64,000 nt of DNA from Chondrus crispus (Eukaryota > Rhodophyta > Florideophyceae > Gigartinales > Gigartinaceae): assembly GCF_000350225.1 (NCBI RefSeq), contig NW_005179155.1:62001-126000 (forward strand), written 5' to 3'. Made by a program: the position numbers and the translations under genes. Under the pieces are notes generated by a model. The model was not told the origin of the DNA. It ran no database searches and was given only the letters and a program-made list of their open reading frames with translations. Of this stretch, positions 7,993-17,782 are shown in pieces; the first letter of the stretch is position 1; each line of letters opens with the position of its first letter.

Positions 7993-10665
7993 TTATTTAG
8001 GACTGTGCCCTCGCACAGATAGTCGAAGTGCAGTGCCATCAACACCATTAAAAAACAATAAAAGTTTCCTCTTTCGGGCGTGTGCTACTTCAATTAACCT
8101 TTTAACTTCATCTGGCGCAACGATCTCTTCAGATCCAGCAATTAGCTTCTCCACTTGAATGTTTGCGGCATGGGAAAGGAGCTCTTGTGAGACTTCAAGC
8201 ATAAAATCCGCAGTAGCTTGAAGCTTGTTGAGCATGTTTCGGTAGCTGTCTAGACTCTGAAAAGCTTGTTCAGATACAAGCAAGTCTTGTCTTTTAAACA
8301 TACGCCACCCGAAGAACGCGTTTATAGCCAGAGTCTTGATTGTCTGCGGGACAATCTTTTGCTCCCACTTGAAATGGGAGGTTGGACTTCGCAGAATCGC
8401 CCTTTGCTGTGTTGCGCCTTCAACGCCCGCCTTCGTTTTGGAGTAGAAACTTTGCGAAGCATGCTTGAAAAGCTTCAATGGGACAAAAGCGCCCTTGTCT
8501 CTCACATTCCCATCAATTATCTGCCAAAACTTCAGTCTGCTGGATACAGTTTGTCTGTACTCTGCATTGACGAACGCCGGTGTCGCAACGTGTGTTTCGT
8601 AAGCCCAAGAGACAATGGGACCTGCAGTTGAGACCAACACGGCTTCAGCAACCTGTATAACAGCAGCAGGAAATCTGATAATAACTGTGTATAGGATTCC
8701 AGTCTCGGCGGCGCAAACGTAAATGGCAAATCTCAATCGCAGTACAACAAGTTGGTGCACTACTTGTGCCATGTGTTCGCGAGGCACGTACTTGCGAAAG
8801 GTTTCATCACCAACCTCACATCGGACAATATCCGGGGAAGATAATCGCACAGCTTCTCCCAGACTTATAGGTGATACCCTCGTCTTGATTTCCACAGCAG
8901 CACACACAACCACCTCACCCGCATCGTTTGTTATCCCTTCCCCATCACCCTCCCACTCTTCAAAAGACTGCATGTTAATAAGGGCAAGTGCGTCCGACGA
9001 GCAAGCTAGATACCGTGCGTCTTTCAACGCCAACATCCCAACCTCAAACAAGCCCTTCACAAATTGCATCGCCCTCAGTGCACTTAGCACGGCATTCTCA
9101 TTAGCCGTCCCCCTCATCATAGGCTCAGTCGAAACTTTCGAACTGAACCACCCCTTGTAGAATAGATCGAACCATTGTTGTTCCGTCTTTCCTTCGCCCT
9201 CTTGCTCCGATAGCAAACCCAAGCTTGACCGAACTGCTCCACTTGACATCAGAACAATTCCAGCGTTGGTACCAGTAATACGGAATTGACGGAGAACGAA
9301 CCAGTCGGCGCAGCGCTGTCCAATGGTGGGAACTTGACAATTCTCCCGTATAGTATCCTCAGCAAATGCTTTCAAGGAAAGAGTGGCTTCTTGTTCGTTT
9401 TCACTTTTCGCGAACAAAGTGGTTGGCATTGTAGTGCCTGTCTTTGGCACAGCTATCCAGGTATTGAGACTCTGCTGTACACCCGTTGGAACTGTGTACA
9501 TAAACCGCAACACTTTAGAGAACTTGTCAGTCCCACGTTCCCTCACCGCTACAGCCGTCGTTCTCCTCTGTCCAACGCGTGAACCACTTGAACCGGCAGT
9601 CTTGGTAGCGAAGAAGGCCTCCGGTCCTAGGCCAGGGTCGTCATCAATAACGAACGCCGTCCTCCTGTCGTACCGTACGGACGCACCGCCTCCACCGCCA
9701 TTAGATGCCTCCCCAAAGTCTTCGTCATCAACGACAACAGCTCTATCAATATCCTCAACACAAGCTGCCCCGTCGCCGTTTGAAACTCCTCCGCCCCCCT
9801 CAGTACCTTGCACCGGGTCTTCAGTAATTTCTTCCTGCAAATCATCCCTGCAAGGGTCCAAGTATGACTTTCCAACAAAGGGGTGAACACGCAGCAAATG
9901 GTCTGGCATAACAAAAACAGATCCTATTCCATTCTCCATCATTATCTGAATGAAGGCCTCCTTGCCATACCCTCTATCGGCCGTTACAATGCATCCGGTT
10001 AAAGCCTCCTCCCCGCGTCCGTCCATCAAAGTTGTAAACAACTTTCGCACTGAGTCCGTCTGTGCTTCCCCCCGACGTCGAAATCTTATCGCAAGCACAA
10101 TACGAAATAGGGCGTCAGCAACGGCATCAGCCGAATGGCCCTCTCTGTCCTCTTTCCGTGCACTGAGCATCTTGACTTGATTATCGCTGGCCCTTGTTCC
10201 ATAAAGGTCATCGTCCAGCGTAGCTAATAAATGAAGAGGGGAGAAGAACACCTTCCTTGTTTCCCTGAACGGAATGGCCTCGAACTCAGACAAATGTCTA
10301 GTTCGGTCCCGTTGGGCACTCCATTGTGTTGATCCTTCTGCACCCCTTCCAGTCGCAGAGTAAGCCAAGACATGATCAGCGATGAATCTAATCCGTTCCA
10401 GAGACGGCGGCATACTTCCAGCTTGCCGCAACACAGAGATAGTCTTATCGAAGCTCAGCCCAGTTGTGTGAGACAACAAGAGGACTGCCACATACTTGTA
10501 CATGTCTGGCAGGGTTACGATATCTGCGTCCAAATTCTTTAGCACGATGAGCTCGTTAAGCCAGCCCATCAGTTGGTTTAGCAGACCATTCATCAGAAGC
10601 ACCGTAAATCCCGAACGAGTAGGCGCGATGTTCCGAACACTGCATTCCACACGCATTCTTTCCAC
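7993..10665 (-). CDS. PiggyBac-like transposase with inserted YqaJ/lambda-exonuclease-type domain
   Basis: An 890-codon open frame. Residues about 20-240 look like the PiggyBac catalytic core: LATLDDDLYGTR (D151-153 region, first Asp) and IVTADRGYGKEAFIQIMMENG (D230, second Asp). Residues about 445-690 match the YqaJ/lambda exonuclease fold: WFVLRQFRITGTNAG, RGTANENAV (E523), CSSDAL (D559), VEIKTR (E592 and K594, the ExK of PD-(D/E)XK nucleases) and a VVHQLVV helix. After this the PiggyBac C-terminal helical region returns (AGVEGATQQ, E749 where T. ni PiggyBac has Asp447, then KIVPQTIKTLAINAFF). So a nuclease domain is embedded in a transposase. The acidic linker at about 270-345 is low complexity. 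The ATG is not in this frame; the N-terminus is the overlapping frame at 10593-11216, so a one-base shift interrupts the gene. Confidence 0.75.
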   Translation of the reverse strand: MERMRVECSVRNIAPTRSGFTVLLMNGLLNQLMGWLNELIVLKNLDADIVTLPDMYKYVAVLLLSHTTGLSFDKTISVLRQAGSMPPSLERIRFIADHVLAYSATGRGAEGSTQWSAQRDRTRHLSEFEAIPFRETRKVFFSPLHLLATLDDDLYGTRASDNQVKMLSARKEDREGHSADAVADALFRIVLAIRFRRRGEAQTDSVRKLFTTLMDGRGEEALTGCIVTADRGYGKEAFIQIMMENGIGSVFVMPDHLLRVHPFVGKSYLDPCRDDLQEEITEDPVQGTEGGGGVSNGDGAACVEDIDRAVVVDDEDFGEASNGGGGGASVRYDRRTAFVIDDDPGLGPEAFFATKTAGSSGSRVGQRRTTAVAVRERGTDKFSKVLRFMYTVPTGVQQSLNTWIAVPKTGTTMPTTLFAKSENEQEATLSLKAFAEDTIRENCQVPTIGQRCADWFVLRQFRITGTNAGIVLMSSGAVRSSLGLLSEQEGEGKTEQQWFDLFYKGWFSSKVSTEPMMRGTANENAVLSALRAMQFVKGLFEVGMLALKDARYLACSSDALALINMQSFEEWEGDGEGITNDAGEVVVCAAVEIKTRVSPISLGEAVRLSSPDIVRCEVGDETFRKYVPREHMAQVVHQLVVLRLRFAIYVCAAETGILYTVIIRFPAAVIQVAEAVLVSTAGPIVSWAYETHVATPAFVNAEYRQTVSSRLKFWQIIDGNVRDKGAFVPLKLFKHASQSFYSKTKAGVEGATQQRAILRSPTSHFKWEQKIVPQTIKTLAINAFFGWRMFKRQDLLVSEQAFQSLDSYRNMLNKLQATADFMLEVSQELLSHAANIQVEKLIAGSEEIVAPDEVKRLIEVAHARKRKLLLFFNGVDGTALRLSVRGHSPK

Positions 10666-11216
10666 GACGCCACTGCACGCATACGTGCTTTTTGCTGAAT
10701 GACTGCGTGGGCAAATTCCTTCTCCATCATAACCGTGGTGGAGTTAGTTGCACTTATCACCCATCCTTCACTTGGGTCAACACCTCGATCAAAACGTCTT
10801 CCACGGCCCCTCCCTCTGCTCCGACCCCTAGCCCTTGAGGTGCCTCTACCTCTCGACCCTGTTCCACCTCCCGCTCCGACAACTCCACCACTCGTACTTG
10901 CCCTTCCTCGCCACCGAGCCCTTCCTCGTGATCTTCTGCCCCTCCCACGACCACTCCTTGTTATACCCCGCCCGCTACCCCTTCCCCCAGTCCCAGAGTC
11001 AGTAGGTTGACCTTCTGTAGTCGTTATCACGCTAGATTGAACAGTCGGCAAATCTGCTACAGCATGAATTTCAGTCGGTTGAATCGAACTACGCTCGCGA
11101 AGGGGTATGGTAGTAGCTCTAGTCCGCTCGCCAGAAGGGGTTTGGCTGGTGCCTTCAGGAGGGCTTGGAGGGGATATGACATGATTGTTATCTTCAGGGC
11201 TGGTGACTTTAGCCAT
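10593..11216 (-). pseudogene. RG-rich N-terminus of the PiggyBac-YqaJ transposase
   Basis: Begins with ATG at 11216 (MAKVTSPEDNN). After about 75 Ser/Thr/Pro-rich residues comes a long Arg-Gly tract (GRGRGRRSRGRARWRGRAST and more) like RGG boxes that bind nucleic acid or direct nuclear import. The frame then reads ARMRAVASWKE and overlaps the 890-codon frame, where the sense would carry on as RMRVECSVRN. The overlap of 73 bases and continuing sense indicate a small indel rather than two genes. Confidence 0.6.
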
Positions 11217-11989
11217 GGGGGTAGAGGTCTTGGTGGAACTGGCCGTATCTCAGCCCGACCTCAACCGACTTCCAGACTTGAAAATCCGGGTGAATCCAAA
11301 AAGGATGCAGTTTAAGGATTGGGAAGACTGACAGTGAACGGAACACTTTAATAGAAGCCAGAGGGGCACAATTGCGACCATTTTTGAGGGCCTACTGATC
11401 AGTATAGTGATCAGTAGAGCAAATCGGGAGAAAAGCCAAAATTGCCTACTGATCAGTATAGTGATCAGTACCGGCATTAGGGATATTCTGCTTCGGTGCT
11501 GATAGTTGATGTACTGTACTTGTAGATATGATAATGACTTGTCGAAATGTTAACTTTATTAAAGATAGGGCGGTGTCCTAGCAGTGATGTACCAGCCTTA
11601 CATCCTACTGCAAAGGGCCTCCGTCTGACCAACTTACTTTCCCTACAGTCAGGACGCGGAAGGATCCATGCAGCATCAATGAAAATGTAAAGCACAGCAC
11701 GGCAGCCCAGGTCATTTTTTATGGGAAATATCACGACTAGGTGGGGAACTAGTGCCATTTGACTTTATCAGTACGCACATTCCGGAAATATAACAACTCA
11801 GTGGGGGAAATCCGGAAACGTAACACATCAGTAGGGGAAACAACCCCTTCATGCGCCAAAAACCCTCCGTGACAGAAGTGGTAGGGGAAACGAGTACATG
11901 GGGCTCCATCAGTAGGGGAACTGATCCGCTGTGACAAGTTTGATGGGAGAAAACAAACTTAAACATATCTAGTAGGCGAATGTATTACC

Positions 11990-12697
11990 TCAGTCATCCT
12001 TAAAGAGCTGACGCAGTTCACAGTTGCGAGCCGTATGTCCCTTGAGATGGCACAGGGAGCACGAGTAAGAACGATTTCGAGCTCCGGGCCCTGTCTCATA
12101 CCATGAACGCACCCGTTTCCCACCATTTCGGACCGGTCTCCCGTGGGGTTGAGCAATAGCCACTGGTATATTAATTGAAGATCCTGACAAGACCTGCTCT
12201 TGCGCACCAAGTATCACCCTGTTGAGATCTGCTTGAATTGGCATTGGAAAGATTACTCCGTCGTACTGTTCCTTCCACGCGACTGTCAAGTTTCTCGCCC
12301 CAATAAACTTGAACAAATTCATTGAGCCATACTTTTCAATTATCACGGCTGTTCCGTGCCAGCACGGAAACATAGAATCGTCTAAAAGAGCACAGCACGA
12401 CGGTGGTTCTTGTTCCTCTTTGTTGAGAACCACCCGCCGTGTTTTGTTTCCGTCAACTGCACTGACTACTGTTGCTTCCATATGGTTTCTGCCATCTAAA
12501 AACTTGACATGCTTTTGATAGGGCCTACTTCGACGGACCAACATTTCCGAAAGTCTGTCAATGTGTGGCGGAACCGGTTTCTCACAATTGGGATCCACGT
12601 TCTGTCGTTTTAAAAAATGCCTTTCGCTGCAATTCAAGAACAGTTCGTAACATCGAGTGTGGTTCCACACTTCGAATTTGATTTCGCAGTGATGCAC
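11990..12697 (-). pseudogene. MULE transposase C-terminus (SWIM and CCHC zinc fingers)
   Basis: About residues 100-120 read CCALLDDSMFPCWHG, a SWIM zinc finger of the CxCx(n)CxH kind found after the catalytic domain in MuDR/FAR1-type transposases. Near the C-terminus CSLCHLKGHTARNC is a CCHC zinc knuckle (C-x2-C-x4-H-x4-C). The frame overlaps the catalytic frame by about 115 bases. Both encode a similar word around a run of six A (KAFFK versus RHFLKRQ), so a one-base slip at that run most likely split one protein. With the two parts joined in sense the domain order is the usual one for the family. Confidence 0.75.
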
Positions 12698-13967
12698 TCA
12701 TTTGGCCTTCGGCCCCCTGGGAAGTTGTAATCAAGTCTTGCAGCCCAGCGTATGCTCTATATAGAGCCGTGTCTGGAAATCGAGATAGATCTTTGGAGGT
12801 TTTCGATCCATACGTCCGTTTCACCGCGTCCACGGCACTACGTGAGGGAGCGCGCACGGCTTTCTCGTATTGAGCGAGACCTTTCGTTTTTTCCATCCCC
12901 AATGCTTTAGCCATGTTTTTCTTAACATGCAAAGGGTCAAGGAATAGTTTCGCATTTTCCATAGTCTTTTCGAAAGAGCAATCAATAGACTTTTCCTGAT
13001 CGACAATTGTAACTCGACCTGTCACATCAAAGCCTGACACGTTTTTCAGATTCCTGAATACCATAGTCCAAGATTCTTCAGACTCAGTCGCAACAGTGTG
13101 CGCAAATAGCAGAGGAACTAAATTGTGGTTGGCATCGTAGACAACAACTTCATAAGTAGTGCCATATGACTGTGCTCCGCGCCCTTGACAATGAGCGCTA
13201 TCAGCTGCTGTCATTGCCCTCCCGTACCGACAGAAATGAATAGCGATATTGGGAACAAATACGAATCCTGAATAACATCGCCTGCCTTCAACAATATCGG
13301 AGCATTGCACAATTCTTTGATCAAACTGTTCTTCTTCTGGAAGGAGTCCACCTTTCTTAAGTTGACGGAATATGAACCTAGCGGCCTTGACGCGAGTTTC
13401 TCGCATTTCGTCCGCAGAGCAAGTAAATATTTCCACATAGTGCCCCAGTTCCCTTAATAACAAGGCATATCCCTCCATACAAGCCATCTCTTCAAGTCTG
13501 TTGGCGGCCACCATGCGTGATAATTCGTTCTTTATGGCACGAAAGTGTCGCAGACCTGGCTGGCAGGTGTAAATCGGCTTCGCATTAACAATTGATACAA
13601 TAAATTTCGTAGTCACTGACGGGTTTCCTTGAAGTTCTGGAAGAATCATTCGTGCCACTTGTTTTGCGGTGTAGTCAGGCGCGCAATTTCCCCCACTATT
13701 TTTGTCACTTGAAACAACTTTTCCCGAACATGCAGACAAGCGGCCTTTGAACTCCCGCAATCTCCTCCACATTCCAGTTCCTGGGTTTCGTAAAAACCGC
13801 AATTTGTCTTTGCAATGACGTTCCCGGCTCGTTAGAGAAACTGTTTCTGCAGTTTGATGAATATTGAGACCTCCTTGTATAGATAGAAAGGCTGTATGCG
13901 CGCGGCAATACTTTTCGCATATCCACCTTGAATCCATTTCAAGACCGTTTTCAGGAATTAATTCCAC
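12582..13967 (-). pseudogene. MULE transposase catalytic region
   Basis: A 461-codon frame. Residues about 245-345 contain the MULE core: AMTAADSAHCQG (D256, first Asp), YEVVVYDANHNLVPLLFAHT, SEESWTMVFRNLK, TIVDQEKSIDCSFE (D323, second Asp) and LDPLHVKKNM. This is the RNase H-like fold of Mutator transposases. The frame is open upstream of residue 1 for about 38 codons (basic, helical, ARQALAGERRASESWYP) to a stop and has no ATG, so its true start is probably in the J-domain frame at 14758, reached by a splice or a lost frame. It is followed by the SWIM/CCHC frame. Confidence 0.8.
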
Positions 13968-14100
13968 TGCACATTGCGGATACCAACTTTCAGATGCTCT
14001 CCTCTCTCCCGCAAGCGCTTGCCTAGCCTCTTTTCTTATTCTTTCTTTGTAAGCTGGCTCGTACTCTATTTAACGTTTCCAATTCTGTTGATGATCGGTC

Positions 14101-14758
14101 CTAGAAGCTTGTCGTTTTTGTTTTGGATATGGTCTTTCGAGGAGTTGATATTTGTTCTGGTATTATATCTCCAGTCAGATCTTGCTGTTTTGTTTCCGAG
14201 ACAAAAATCACGCTGTCATCGGAACTCTTCTCAGAGTGATCCAAATTGTCGTAAGCATAACTTGGACGATGCTCATCCGATTCACGATTAAACTTTTCTC
14301 TCATCGATTTCCCTTCGTCGCTGGGGAAAATGCTTTCAAAAATGTTATCGAAATCATCTCCGAGTCCTTCGAAGGCTTCGGAGATAATTTCGATAACACC
14401 CCTGATCAGGAGATAACCATTGTTCTCTTTCACAGTGAAGATCGTCGCCGTTTTCAAAAGCCGTAAATGTAATCGTTTCCGGAATTAAACAAGAACTGCC
14501 ACTTGCGTGGCTCTCAGCGTACTCTTTGCATAGCTCAAAGCACTTCGATATCTTTTGCGTGCAGCGAGTTTCCAACTCAATATTATCAGTACCGCCGTTG
14601 TTCGGATGGACCTTGAGGCAGACGCTCAAGTAAGCACGTCTAATATCCGATAATGCGACACTCTTCTCTGTGCTTTCTGGGAAGAAGATCTTCAGAACCG
14701 ATGTATTTTTCGGGATCGCACTAATTCTTTGAAGCGTTTCTTCAGTTGCGTTCCCCAT
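14101..14758 (-). pseudogene. J-domain-like N-terminus of the MULE transposase
   Basis: The ATG at 14758 opens MGNATEETLQRISAIPKN; residues about 30-75 read SDIRRAYLSVCLKVHPNNGG and continue into two helices, the layout of a DnaJ J-domain. The HPD tripeptide is HPN here, so stimulation of Hsp70 would be lost. A second overlapping frame (14101-14457) continues with Ser/Asp-rich sequence ending TPRKTISKTKTTSF. The frame change falls at a 54-base inverted repeat (14344-14397). Position and strand suit an N-terminal extension of the MULE transposase; a separate captured host fragment is the alternative. Confidence 0.55.
14344..14397. repeat. 22-bp near-perfect hairpin in the MULE
   Basis: Arms 14344-14365 and 14376-14397 (outer word GTTATCGAAAT) are inverted complements with about two mismatches and a 10-base loop. 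It sits where the two J-domain frames overlap. Confidence 0.8.
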
Positions 14759-15331
14759 TAATCTTAAGCGATGAACGAAGTCGCGATCAGTAGGGGAATG
14801 CGACCGCGTATCGTTATTCAGAATTTGTGGGGAGAGGTCGGGATGAGTGGGGGAATTGGACAGAGGCGACAGGATCAGTACGTGTCGGAATGAGTGGGGA
14901 AATTACACAGCAGCGACAAGATCAGTACGTGAAACCCAAATGTCTGACAAATATAGTTGGCTTTTTAAGGAAAACCCCCACTGATTGTGTCCAATTTCGT
15001 ATTTCGGCTACTGATTAGACAGTTTTGACATAATTCCCCCACCCGGAGTGTCAAAAAAGCGATGTCGCCTACTGATTCAACACTTTTTCCCCCTTTCGTC
15101 AACTGATCGTGAAATCTCCCTTTAATAATCTCAGCTGTCAACATGCAGTGTATCCACAACTACTAAAATTCGTGTCTGTGTGTCTGTCTGTATGTCCTTG
15201 CGCTCCCGCGTTGCCATTGACGCACGGGGGCGGCGCCGCGGTGACAAGTGGCGACATGTGGCGGTTTTTTCGCAGGCCAGGCCGCCACGGGGACACGTGG
15301 CGTGACAAGTGGCGGCGGCCCCGAGTGACAA

Positions 15332-15601
15332 GTGGCGACACGTGGTGGTAAAATTAATTTTATTTTGAATTTCGATGGCGGAATCAAGTACCTCTTCAAG
15401 TATGTGTGCAAGGGACAAGACCGAGTGACAATGGAAATCACTGCCGAGAACGAGCGCTACGACGAGATCTCCAACTTCCAAGATGCCAGATACGTTTCGG
15501 CATCGGAGGCCGCATGGAGGTTATTCTCCTTTGACATTGTAGACCGCAATCCTCCAGTAGTCAGGCTTGCAGTGCATCTGCCCAACCACCACACGGTGTA
15601 G
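15332..15601 (+). pseudogene. Helitron Rep remnant with the Y2 motif
   Basis: The frame contains GGIKYLFKYVCKGQDRVTME, the two-tyrosine (Y-x3-Y) motif of the HUH-Y2 relaxase, and the conserved downstream block DARYVSASEAAWRLFSF and LAVHLPNHHTV found in plant-type Helitron Rep-Hel proteins. Everything upstream, including the HUH metal-binding motif, is missing, so no DNA nicking could be catalysed. The coding sense continues downstream in broken form toward the helicase. Confidence 0.8.
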
Positions 15602-15910
15602 TTTGACGAAGGGCGAGAGCAGGAGGCGGCGCTTCGACCAGCAACAGGCACGAAGCTGACCGAGTGGTTTTAAGCCAACGAGAAGTACCCAAGCGCGCGG
15701 CATATTCGGTACCACAAGTTTCCAAGGTACTTTTAGTGGAAGACACACACCAAGTCATGGAGTCCAAGAGCAACCCTGCGAAGACGGAACGTCAGCAGCG
15801 AAGAGGAAGCCTACGATTTCAGTGGTACAGGTGTCAACGTAGTCGGTCGAATCTACACTGTCAGTCGGAGGGAGGGTGAGCGCTACTTTCTTCGCCTCCT
15901 CCTCACACAA

Positions 15911-17782
15911 GTGCCAGGTGCAACATCCTTCCAGAACTTGCGAAATATCGACGGCGAGCAGTGCACCAGATTCCGACAAGCTTGCTTACGACTCGGTTTG
16001 CTGGCCGACGATGCCGAGTGGAAGCACGCAATCCGAGATTCATTGCGGTCAAGCTTCGTTCCTCTTTCTCATCTGTTTGCTACGATTCTGGCACACTGCC
16101 AGCCTTCGGACCCTCTCTCGCTGTGGAACGACCACCTGGACATGTTTCTCACCGATATTCGCAATCGTGCACGCGGACAACCCATTCGAAGACAGCAGTT
16201 CCGCGATGATCACCACGCCACATCTTACGTGCTTCGAGAGGTACAGGAGGCCCTGCAGACCATGCGTTCCGACTGGACGCTCGCAAACTTCGGACTCCCA
16301 CTGCCCGATGACAGCCTTCCCGCTTTGGAACAGCAAAACGAGATCGAGACCCCCGAAGCAAGAGCGCAGCAGTGGGAACAGCGACTACAGACGTCGTTCC
16401 CGCTGTTGAACACAAATCAACGCCATGCCTTTGACAAAATAATGGGCTCCATGCTCCCAGGCGTATCCGTCTCTGCATTGCTTCAAGGATCCTCAAGCAC
16501 CGTGGCGGGACCTTCTATGCCGACACGAAGTGGTCGTCTCTTCTTCCTCGATGCTCCTGGCGGAACAGGCAAAAAATTCGTGCTCAGCGCCATTCAAGAC
16601 TTCCTTCGTACGCGCCGTAAGCAATTCATCGCTGTCGCTACGTCTGCTGTTGCTGCTGTGTTGCTCGACGGTGGACGCACCGCTCATTCCGTGTTCAAGG
16701 TTCCCATTCCTGTATCTGCCGAAAGCACGTGTAGCTTCTCCGCAAACTCCGACACTGGCCGTACACTGCAACAAGTCGATCTCATCATATGGGACGAGAT
16801 CGTCATGTGCCATCGACATTGCATTGAGACTGTCGATCGCTACCTTCGCGACTTGATGCAAACCGACCGGCCCTTCGGAGGAAAGTTCCTCGTGCTCGCT
16901 GGAGACTTTAGACAAATCCTTCCCGTCGTTCCGGGCGGGTCCCGAGGTCAAATCGTGAGCCCGTGCGTCAAGGCTTCCCCGCTGTATCGAGAGTGCCGAT
17001 TCCTGCGCCTTACCGAGAACATGCGCCTTGCTGCTCTCCGAGCGGACCCTGCAGTAGATGTGGAGGCTCTCAACTTTCCAGAGTTCCTCCTTAGCGTCGG
17101 GGAAGGCAGACTTAACGGCGAATAGCGCCCGGAATGGATCTCACTACCACAGTCCGTTGCGTTCGAGCATACCATCCGCAATTTATGCCTCAAGGTCTTC
17201 CAAGGGATTCGAGACAATCACACCGACCCTGCCTGGCTCACCAAGCGCGTTATACTCACCACAAAGAACAGGCCGCTCGAGGAAGTCAACGAGGTCATCG
17301 GCAACATGATTCCGGGACCGTGTCGAACGTATTTGAGCGCAGACAAGGTCGAAAGCGAAGACACCAACGCGCTATTCTATCCCACAGAAATGCTCAACAC
17401 CTTGACCGCCGTATCTGCTCTATCAGACCACAATCTCAAGCTCAAGAAAGGCTTCATCGTCATGCTTCTGCGCAATGTCGATCCCGCTACCGGTCACGTC
17501 AACGGCGCGCGATATGTCACCGAGAACATGACCAACAACCTGCTCTTTCTACGCGTTACCACCGGGTCACATCAAGGCAACAGACTGTGTCTTCCTCGAA
17601 TGCCCTGTGGACCAGGAGACGACAACTTTCCCATCCCTGGCTTCACCCGAACGCAGTTCCCCATTCGCACGTGCTTCGCCATTACAACGAACAAAGCGCA
17701 AGGCCAATCCTTCGGTGGCTGCATTGGTCTCGACTTACGAGATCACTGCTTCTCGTACGGTCAACTCTACGTCGCACTATGA
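15911..17782 (+). pseudogene. Helitron PIF1-like helicase, broken
   Basis: Two frames (15911-17125 and 17306-17782) encode a PIF1-type SF1B helicase. Walker A is FFLDAPGGTGKKF (normally GGTGKT, so the Thr after Lys is replaced by Lys). Motif Ia is AVATSAVAAVLLDGGRTAHS. Walker B is LIIWDEIVM. LVLAGDFRQILPVVPGG follows. In the second frame RTCFAITTNKAQGQSF and YGQLYVAL are motifs V-VI, ending before the usual Ser-Arg. Frame is lost between 17125 and 17306, although sense continues. The helicase would unwind DNA during rolling-circle transposition in the intact parent. Confidence 0.8.

Larger units (their letters stand above)
7334..11485 (-). mobile_element. PiggyBac-like transposon encoding a YqaJ-nuclease fusion
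   Basis: A 4.15-kb element bounded by inverted ends TATCCCTAATGCCGG. The left end is preceded by TTAA (7330-7333), the PiggyBac target, and the right by TTCT, presumably a mutated TTAA. Each end carries two copies of a palindrome: TGATCACTATAGTGATCA at 7356-7373 with its shorter core at 7562-7577, and CTGATCAGTATAGTGATCAG at 11395-11414 and 11449-11468. The coding part on the minus strand is an RG-rich N-terminus, a DDE core with an inserted exonuclease-like domain, and a Cys-rich tail. Two frame breaks separate these, so this copy is probably inactive, but ends and domains are all present. Confidence 0.75.
11723..15120 (-). mobile_element. MULE DNA transposon with J-domain and SWIM-containing transposase
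   Basis: The element is bounded by related inverted ends (GGGAAATATCACGA at 11723 and its diverged complement ending at 15120). Inside both ends are many copies of a motif like CAGTAGGGGAA or ACTCAGTGGGGGAA (11740-11990 and 14780-15100, both orientations), forming long degenerate subterminal repeats as MULEs commonly have. Flanks are T/A-rich (ATTTTTTAT and TTTAATAAT) and may be a decayed 9-bp duplication. The coding strand is minus: J-domain frame, catalytic frame, then SWIM/CCHC frame. The right end abuts the 5' LTR of the Copia element. Confidence 0.65.

Noticed and set aside
8723-9886. Plus-strand frames of 98-167 codons opposite the PiggyBac-YqaJ gene
   Set aside because: They mirror the strongly motif-supported minus-strand frame and contain low-complexity runs that are complements of its acidic linker.
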